This document shows positions 56,565-64,000 of a stretch of DNA of 64,000 nt, one piece after another; the stretch's first letter is position 1; every line of letters begins with the position of its first letter. The notes under the pieces are model-generated. The model made no database searches. It had not been told where the DNA came from and worked only from the letters and a program-made list of their open reading frames with translations. The stretch lies in NCBI GenBank assembly GCA_010015745.1, contig ML978291.1, positions 1 through 64,000 of the forward strand, in the 5' to 3' direction. This DNA comes from Setomelanomma holmii (lineage: Eukaryota; Ascomycota; Dothideomycetes; Pleosporales; Phaeosphaeriaceae). The translations under genes were made by a program, and so were the position numbers.

Positions 56565-58050
56565 TCAAAGCTCCATCCCCATCGCCCGCTGCAGACCACC
56601 CGTCCCGCTGCCAGACGTCTTCGTTCCACCACTCCCAACCCGCAACTTGGCGCACTCTTCAAGCAGAAGATCGTAATGCACCGCCTGCAACATTTGCAGT
56701 CGCCACTGTGCCTTCTCGTCTCTGCAGTAGATCTCCATCGCAAAGCGCTTGAAGTCGCGCCAAGTGACTGCTTCATCCGGCACCAGACGATGCTGCAACT
56801 GCTCGTCATCCCACTCTCCAGTCGAGAACGACTTCCGGACCGCGTCGGGCACGCGCTTCCCGTCCATCACGTCTACGACCAAGTACGGCTCTGACTTCAG
56901 AAATCCATCTGCCTGCCTCAACCGTTGAGCCATGATCATTCTGTCTCGATTACTCAATGTGCTACCTCGCGAGTCGTGGACAAGATAACGATTCGTCTCT
57001 GCGAAGTTGTCGATTTGAGGCCTATTCCAAGTCCTTTCGTCCAGAGAAGCTGGCCCTGGGTCAGGAAACCGTGGTCGCGCACGGTAATCTGGGTCAGGCC
57101 TATACTCGAGGATGCATAGGTACTCGCAGCCGTCTGCCAAGTCTCCGAAGAGCCACTCCCATGGCGCTCGCATTTGCTTATTCATGCTGTAGCGAATCTT
57201 CTCGAGTTCCTCGATTGCCAGAGTAGTGTCGACGTGCAGCTTTGTGTATGCGGATGCGCCAGACACATCAATATTGGCGTCACGAATACGGCCGATTGGG
57301 GACGCCTGCATTATCGATCTGCATATTGAGCCCCGAAGAGGCGCGTGTGGGTAGTCGAAAGGCCGTCGTTCCCACTCGGGCTTGGACGGCAACACCTCGA
57401 TGCCGCGACCGAACACGCGAAGGACAGCGCATATCGTGTGTGGGTGAGGGCTCAATACTCCGACCAGGTTTCGCCCGTGTGAATTCCCGCCGAGTGTACA
57501 GTAGTTGACGTAGGCGCGAAGCATCTGCTAGGAGTCAGCCATCGATCGCCCAGGTACAAGCTGAGTGAGTATGCTGACCTTGGTCGCTCTTCTTTGGTTC
57601 CTGTATCCTGGAATCACCACAAGCTGTGTGATCCAAGACACGAGGTCGGTTTCATGCATCCATTGGCTCACGAAACAGTAACCGACCACTCGTTCTCCTT
57701 GCGCCACGGTGGTCACAAGAATGGTCTTCACGCCTTCGGGGACGAGAAGCCGCCTCATCATCTCCGGGCTCATCTTGATCGGTTCTCCTATAGTGACCTT
57801 TAGCCTGAAAGTCAAGAGAGACATGCAAGAGTTGCGACATACCTGGCTTTGCTGAACCGCCGAAGACATGTTGGGCAGACTTGTTCCATACGCCATAGTG
57901 GTTGGAAAGAATGGCCGAACAGTCTTCGAGTATGTCGTCGGAGACCTCATGATCTGGTATTGTGCAGTACGTTACATCTTCTTCAGCATCTTCATCTTCC
58001 CGTAGATGATTTGGCCGATGTCTAATCACGACCGATCTGCTTTCCAACAT
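56565..58050 (-). CDS. GNAT-fold N-acetyltransferase-like protein
   Basis: Probable acetyl-CoA-dependent acyltransferase of unknown substrate. Three exons (58050-57843, 57787-57579, 57524-56565) give about 458 aa; the first acceptor is CTATAG, which restores KPGEPIKMSPEMM. Residues about 45-150 hold the GNAT core: SNHYGVWNKS, ILVTTVAQGERVVGYCFVS and the acetyl-CoA loop region LVVIPGYRNQRRATKMLRAY, with R-N-Q-R-R-A in place of the usual Q/R-x-x-G-x-G/A. The long C-terminal part (about 160-440), with ASAYTKLHVDTTLAIEELE and Trp-rich regions, has no domain I can name but appears conserved in this fungal family. Convergent with the GH17 gene. Confidence 0.72.
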
Positions 58051-59356
58051 TCTTGTTCTGACGGGGTATCAAAAGTGACTTCGGGTGGGAGAACAAGGAC
58101 GAAACGAGTATGATGAGGAGTATGTACTGCAAATTGTTAACACTTCTTTTAAGGTTGCGAAAAATGCGATTTCGAAAACCCGTTCAAGTTGGTTCCATGG
58201 TTTCGCTGGCCCCTTGGTAAGCTATCGAGCAGCGAACCATCCATCACACTGTCTAGCGCCTCCAACATGTTCATTTTGCGAACGACTTTGGTCTTGTAGC
58301 ATGGTCACATTCGTGGCTCAGAGAGGGTAGTCCTTCGGCTCAGCCCAAAGCTTCGCACACATCCCATTTTCGACGTGTGAAAGCAGACGTGTACAGGCAT
58401 GAGTATAATTAGGATTGGTGCCGTCCGCTATGAACGGTGGTTTGTCAAATGTTGGAGTTAAAAAAAATATGCTAGGCACTGAAGTTCGTTTACTTTCGAT
58501 TGGGGTGTTAGGGGATACTATGGAACGCGTATGAGGCATGCCCGAGTTGGCTCAAGTGATGACATAATCTGTCCCTGAATCGTCGACCACGGTACAACCA
58601 CCGTCACTGTCACCAATCAAGAGACCTTACTTCAACCCAATATCAGCCTATTCCGCCTATTCCCTGGCTCAATCAGTCTTGTCACATCCTCCTTACCGGA
58701 TCAAATCGCGGAATACGATCAGGCACTCCCGCATGGCGCTTCAACAACATAACATGGTCCCAGGACCCACTTTCTTCCGCGCTATTGGTCTGCTCGCGTT
58801 TCTCACGTGCTGCACTTCTTGGCAATGGATGCTAAATTGGGGCTGTGGTGGCCTTGTTTCGTTACAAGGGTTGGGTCGACCAATCGAATCTTCAGGCCAG
58901 CGAGACGTTAGAGCAGATAAGGGAATTAACGAGATTGGCCCGTGCGGGCGTAGGATCGCATACACGCGATTAGGGAAGAGGGATGGAAGTGCGTATGGGC
59001 TTGGGAGAGGTATATACGAAGGGGGTTCCGTGTGGGTTGTTTGTTTTCTCCTGTGCTCCCTCTCCCAAAGACACTCGTTCAGTCCCTCTTTTGCGCCGCG
59101 GTCAAGATTATCTTGAGCGACTTGTACTTCATTCAAACTCATATCAGCCTCCCTTCCATTCCATCATCATCCAGAAGGAGGCGAAGCGTCAGAGTCGTGT
59201 ACTCGAGACTCGATTGACTTCCTCACGTGTTCGGAACCTGTCATCAGAACTTTCACCAGACCACCGTTCCGTGCTCCACGAGCAACACCACCTACCAACC
59301 TCTGGCATCGAAGCCACACTGCCACTCGACCGAGACAACGTCTTAGTACGCCCACC
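58051..59356. other. intergenic region, no gene recognised
   Basis: 1.3 kb between the divergent GNAT gene and the small membrane protein gene. Open frames present start from non-ATG codons and show no domain. Presumed promoters of both genes. Confidence 0.5.
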
Positions 59357-59650
59357 ATGTCGCCCCACCACTTCACCAAGCGTGACGCCGGCTCCATGCC
59401 CGACTTCGACCTCCCCAAGCCCGTCATCGTCCTCCTCATCATGATCGGCGCCCTTCTCCTCGTATGCATGGGCTACGCAGTACATCACGCCTGGGGTTTT
59501 GGAACAGACGGCAACGGCATCGAGCCTTTGAGTGTTTCGCAAATGGAATACATGGCTGAGGTTAGGGTGAGGAATATGGAGCATTTGGAGAGGGAGGGAC
59601 AGTGGGCGAGGGGGATGGGAAAGAGGAGGGATGGGGAGGTGGTGTATTAA
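59357..59650 (+). CDS. small single-pass membrane protein
   Basis: 97 aa from an ATG in good context (CCCACCATGTC). One strong transmembrane helix lies at about 22-44 (PVIVLLIMIGALLLVCMGYA). The C-terminal part is charged and Met-rich (QMEYMAEVRVRNMEHLEREG) and probably faces the cytosol. No enzyme motif. Small fungal proteins of this design are common and poorly studied. Biased codon use and the clear helix support it as real. Confidence 0.6.
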   Translation: MSPHHFTKRDAGSMPDFDLPKPVIVLLIMIGALLLVCMGYAVHHAWGFGTDGNGIEPLSVSQMEYMAEVRVRNMEHLEREGQWARGMGKRRDGEVVY

Positions 59651-59984
59651 ATTGATGTGGAAGGAGGTGAGAGACTGTGAACAGTAATGGAGTGTGGGAC
59701 ATAAGAATGAAATGGAAAGAATGATAGGACCCCGGGACGCAGACGCAATGACCACGAGATCTGAACACACCGACGGATGACTCGAAATATAGCGCATATA
59801 CCCAAATGTACACGCTTTCATAGCCCTATCGTCGCATCTTTGAAGGATCAGCTCGAACCTACATTGGGTCACTCATGCTTCCTATCTTTCTTCGTCCTTC
59901 AAGTCGTCGTCGCAATTCATGTACCCTCACATGGTTCGTGATGACTTCCTCCCTACAGCACAAGTGTGTCTACAACGAAAGCAA
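59651..59984. other. convergent intergenic region, nothing seen
   Basis: 334 bp between the small membrane protein gene and the stop of the Gfo/Idh gene; presumed terminators only. Confidence 0.5.
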
Positions 59985-61121
59985 TTAGACCTCCACAGCA
60001 ATGTCAACAGGCAAACCAACCCTCATCGACTTCTTAACCGCCTCACACACAATGACCGCCCTCAGCCCCTCTGCTCCATCACAACTCGGCTCCTCACTTC
60101 CCCTAATTACTCTAACAAAATGCTCAATCTGCGCCTCAAAAGGTATTTTCATATCTGGAACTTCAAGCTGTGTCGACACCAGCTCTGCATGTCATTCCTT
60201 TTCTCCATTCGCGTATTCCCACTTCGTCATATCGGGCACGCTCAAAGTGCCTTCTGAACCAAATACGCGATGGAAGTCCTGTCCAACGCGCGGTATAAGT
60301 GGATTCTCGCCTGTCCCGGCTTCGAAACTGTGCGGTGAGACGACTGCGTCAGACAGGAGGAATGTGCCTACCATGCCGCTTGCGAATCGGAACGTAATGG
60401 CCGCACCTTCTTCCGCATCGAAGTTTCGCTGCGAGTCCGCCTTTTCCGCGTGTACACGAGCGATAGGGCCATACCAATAGTGCAGTATATCGACCTCGTG
60501 GATTAGATTAATAAAGACTGGACCTGCGGAATCGAGTCGTCGCCAGTCGGTGGGTGGGTCGAAGTAAGACGTTGATTTGTAGATTGTCCAGAGACTATTG
60601 ATGGCAATGAGACGGCCAAGTGATGGGAGGTGCTGTTTCACTGCGACAACATAGCGGTTGAAGCGTCGGTGATGGCCGATGAGGAGATGTCGATGATTCA
60701 GGCGAGCGCATTCAATCTAAGCAATATTAGCGAGCGGTTTTTCAGATGGAAGCCCGGATTAGAGTACCAGCTCTCTTGCGCTGGCCACATCAGTCGATAT
60801 CGGTTTCTCGCATAAGACGTGCACACCAGCCTACAGTAGTTCCTTTGAGACTGCGACGTGGGTGTAGTTGGGTGTGCACACCAGGGCGGCGTCAGGTTTT
60901 GCATGCGGGTCTTCGAGCATCATCTTCACGGATTGGAATAACGGACATTGAAACTTTTCAGTAATGATGCTTGCAGAAGGGTGAGGGTCCACGATACAGA
61001 CTAATTGTGCGCCAGCGTCATTCTGTATTGCTTCTGCATGCCTCGGACCGATCAAGCCAGTTCCGACCACAGCAAATCTGATGGCTTTGGATAGACATCT
61101 GGGCCAAGAATCTGAGTACAT
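59985..61121 (-). pseudogene. Gfo/Idh/MocA-family NAD(P)-dependent oxidoreductase with two nonsense codons
   Basis: Sugar- or inositol-dehydrogenase-like gene, ATG 61121 to TAA 59985. The Rossmann motif AVVGTGLIGPRHAEAI is near residue 17-32, then ALVCTPNYTHVAVSKELL and AGVHVLCEKPIS, the EKP signature of the family. After a normal 51-nt intron (GTACTC to GCTTAG, around 60768-60718) come HRHLLIGHHRRFNRYV and NLIHEVDILHYWYGP with catalytic-type His. Two in-frame stops break it: TAG at 60831-60833 just before AGVHV, and TGA at 60192-60194 between NGEKE and HAELVSTQLEV. Neither can be spliced out. CAG-to-TAG and TGG- or CGA-to-TGA would explain them. No indel is seen, so inactivation is recent or sequencing error must be excluded. 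Confidence 0.8.
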
Positions 61122-61222
61122 TCGCAGGATCGCGAAACGGGGTGGGAAAGTGCGTCTTGACTGGGGTGGAATTGTCTATGTATTCTTTGTGGAAAAACAC
61201 CGGATGAAAATTTATGCGCCTT

Positions 61223-64000
61223 TTACCTCGCTTCGTCCCTGCTGTCATACTGAATGCCAAGCGCACTCAAGTCTGCCTCTGCAACGATGTCAAGCGGTGG
61301 GCTTCCTGGATTCGAATTTGCGCGTTGGTAGCCCTGCCTTCCTCGCACCGACGAGCTCAGTCCCAGCCAGCCGCCAAAGGGGGCCTGATCCTCAGATGGC
61401 GAGGCTGGCGATATTGCATATTCGCTGCTCGATCTGTCTTCGGTGTGTTCGCTACCGCGTCGTGCTTCGCTACTGCGACGGCCATGATCGCTTGAAGGAG
61501 CGCGTGAGCGGTGTACATCGGAGGGTCGCTGGATGAGAGGTCTGCGTGACTCTTCACTTGTGCGGAACTGCTCATAAATGGGGAGAGCAGGCTCGTGATG
61601 CGAGGCATCGCTCTCGTAACGTGGGCGACGAGTGGCCGCAAGCGGGAACTGCGAATGCGCCATCGCAGGGGTGTCCTGAATAGCAGATCCGCTCGGAGCT
61701 CCGTTAGAGAAATCTGTCAGTTGAAAGGTAGGGGTAGCGTGATGAGCTGCTGTGGATGATGAAGACTCTGTAGTCGAATCGTCAACGACTTTCGGATTCC
61801 ACGTATGAGTCTTAGTCCACACAAGCGTCTCCTGGTATGTCTTGATGAGACCAAACTTCACTCCGAGTAATTCGAGAGGATCGAACGTGAATTTGGAGAC
61901 GAAGCGAGACGCCAGGCGGAAGAAATAAGTGAAAGATCGATAGTCTCGCGTCATGCGAAGCCCATCCATGGCATCTTCGTATGATTCAGTGGAAAGGAAG
62001 GACTGCTGACACCACTACATGACAAGTTAGCATATTGAGCGAAGTTGGGAACTCCGCAACCACGTACCTCGACCGTAATGTAGAACATTGACCCCAAAAT
62101 CACCAACCCCGACAGACACGTCCCGGTCGTCCAGTAATATAGCACCCAGGGACTATTCGACGTGTCTTGAACCGCGAAGTCGAGGTAGCCTCCACCGCCA
62201 CCCCACGTGCTAGTGACGCAGTTGCACGTTTTATACCATCCGAAAGTCTGCGCAAGAACAATGTAGATCTGAGTGCATGTCAGTGGATCTTGATTTCCGG
62301 CTCACTGGGTGGCCAAGAGCGAATGGATCATAATGTACTCACCAGCCACATTGTGTTGAACGCCTCAACTGGTCGAAAGAAGAATAGTTCCCATCTCCTC
62401 TGCGTGCTTAACCTGCGCAGCCGCCGAAACATTTCTTCCAGCGAAGTCATGACACTCCGCCTCCGAGCTCGCTTATTCTTTCCCGGTCCCAGGTGCATTA
62501 GCCAGCCGACGAACCTCGTGAACTTGCTCTCAGTCTCGACTGAGAAGCTTGACGCCCTGCGCCTAAGTGTTGTCCATCTTTCCCTCGCATTGTTCTCCCA
62601 ATGGTTGAAGGCTGCGCTTCGTCGAAGGATTTCCATGGCTTTGACAATCCACGGGATCCTCATCTCATAAGGGGACATCACAAGCCAAACCACCATCTCC
62701 ACGATCATGAGCCCAAGCGCGATGGAGAAGAAAATGGTGTAACCGCCACTTCGACAACCCAGTCCTACGGTGGGGGTGAAGTAGCTCAATATGAATGCTC
62801 CGCCACAGCTGCCTCCGACGATGATAATGGCACTGCCCACCTGCCAGAATTCGCGGATGTCGAACCACATAAGACCTTCGTCATTGATGGTACCCAGTAC
62901 AAGATTCGATCGTGCATCCTTCTCGTCAGCGAGCCAATTGCGCCCAATTTTGGCGATGTAACAATGTTCAATGTCGGACAGGATTGGATGTGCGGCACCG
63001 TAGTGCCATCGTACCCTGGCTTGACCAGCAAATTCCTGGAAGAACTCGTACTCGTCATCGCTGGACTGGGCGACACTCTCGACGCGTGCTTTAAGATGAA
63101 CGAAATTGGGCTGGTCTCGGAAGGTGTTGATGAAGTGGTTGCGATGGTCCTCATTCTGCAGGGAATGGCGAACATGATCTACCAAGGTGTTAAGCTTGAT
63201 TCTGATTGCTTCGGCAGCGATCGGGTTGCGATCCACGATTGAACCCATGATCAAAATTGGGAACCATGCAAGCAAACAGCCAAGTGCAAGATCGTGGGCT
63301 GTGGTGTTCTGACCAAGTGCGCCAAAAGCTCCTTCCACGGATAAGGCGAAGGCAAACAAGAACCACATGATCGAGACGAACACTGTAAGCATGTCAGCCA
63401 CGGCGCACATCTAGAGTAGGGGACTGTATCTACCAGGTACTGCTCCTCGTCTCCTCATCTCACGTAATTCTCGCGCGAGAATTCTCCGCATCTGCCGTAA
63501 TGTCTTGTCGGTATCTGTCAGTCTCAGGTCTCGACTGAAGAGCGCGATGCGTAGTAGACATTCAGCCTCTTTCTTTCCCTCAACCACCTCGGGCTCGAGA
63601 GTGTATTGGTTCATCACCAGCAACAGGTACATCGAGTCTCTCATGCTCCCGAAGTCGGTCTTGCGATCCGGTGTCTCTTCGTACTTCACAGCCATATCTA
63701 CCATGAGCGCCGCTTTGGCAGATACCTTGATATTCCATAGCACATAAGACAGCGAGGCGATTGGTGAGCCAACCCATCGAGCGATTGCCAAGAAGGTGCG
63801 TTTCGTCGCATTGCTCTCGAAGGGAGCTTGAAGGAGTGTGCCAATCACGGGCAAAATCCAAGTCGTGATCGTGCTGGAAGCCTCTTGCCACGTGTAGTAG
63901 TCCGCGCCTGTGCCACATAGATTTAGGCATCCCTCTCTTGATATTTGCGTTTCGTTGTTACGCGCGATTCCCACGATCGGCCGGGGGTACCATCCCCATT
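61223..64000 (-). CDS. large multispanning membrane protein, 5' end beyond window
   Basis: Uncharacterised integral membrane protein. The visible exons are 64000-63434, 63382-62343, 62268-62068 and 62014-61223, joined by GT-AG introns of 51, 74 and 53 nt, giving about 866 codons; the frame is open through the right edge, so the start is missing. At least eight hydrophobic segments are seen, including ITTWILPVIGTLLQAPF, IMWFLFAFALSVEGAFGALG, IIIVGGSCGGAFILSYF, FFSIALGLMIVEMVVWLVM and LSGLVILGSMFYITV. Soluble loops between are charged. The C-terminal 170 residues are Ser/Arg/Pro-rich and probably disordered. Proteins like this are widespread in ascomycetes with no known function. The stop is only 101 bp from the start of the Gfo/Idh gene. 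Confidence 0.75.

Noticed and set aside
60180..60230. Short intron to remove the TGA in the Gfo/Idh gene
   Set aside because: The only GT...AG pair available would be about 38 nt, below the size of any other intron here, and family sequence continues on both sides.
1..64000. CRISPR arrays, bacterial operons, tRNA or rRNA genes
   Set aside because: The DNA is fungal nuclear; I found no regularly spaced repeats and no convincing tRNA B-box with a cloverleaf.

Overview
This window is chromosomal DNA of a filamentous ascomycete (Pezizomycotina). Most genes carry short GT-AG introns of about 45-95 nt, and the gene families are fungal: a non-reducing PKS with SAT and PT domains, AflR/AflS-type regulators, a PDR ABC transporter, Cho2, Egt1 and a peroxisomal Lon. 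The mix fits a dothideomycete, but that is inference. Gene models below were spliced by hand from reading frame, splice consensus and family similarity.

Left edge (1-1771): a decayed LTR retrotransposon. Its gag reads on the minus strand in one uninterrupted frame with about ten nonsense codons and no frameshift, as expected of RIP-type C-to-T decay.

Cluster (1772-33456): an almost complete atrochrysone / emodin-type anthraquinone gene cluster of the monodictyphenone (mdp) kind. In order it holds a phenol-hydroxylase-like FAD monooxygenase, an AflS-like co-regulator, an EthD/TpcK-type decarboxylase, an AflR-like Zn2Cys6 activator, a dead Tc1 transposon, a PDR-type ABC transporter, an orphan exon-like fragment, a versicolorin-reductase-like SDR, an AvfA-type oxidoreductase, a scytalone-dehydratase-like protein, two divergent DUF1772 proteins (one a clear anthrone oxygenase), the metallo-beta-lactamase thioesterase and the TE-less PKS. 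Expected chemistry: the PKS makes the ACP-bound octaketide; the metallo-beta-lactamase protein releases atrochrysone carboxylic acid; the EthD protein decarboxylates; anthrone oxygenase gives emodin; the SDR plus dehydratase remove the C-6 hydroxyl to give chrysophanol-type products. The FAD monooxygenase and AvfA homologue would tailor further. No Baeyer-Villiger oxygenase, P450, GST or CoA ligase is present, so the end product cannot be fixed from this window.

Right flank (33573-64000): mostly housekeeping or conserved genes. These are peroxisomal Lon (C-terminal SRL), Cho2, a coiled-coil protein broken by one TGA, Egt1 (ergothioneine synthesis), a PHD-finger protein, a small basic ORF, a mitochondrial rhomboid protease, a GPI-anchored GH17 glucanase, a GNAT protein, a small single-pass membrane protein, a Gfo/Idh/MocA oxidoreductase gene with two nonsense codons, and the 3' part of a large multispanning membrane protein that runs off the right edge.

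Points most worth a second look: the two-DUF1772 arrangement, the transporter and transposon inside the cluster, the orphan exon-like ORF at 18516-18740, and several genes killed by single point nonsense changes without indels.
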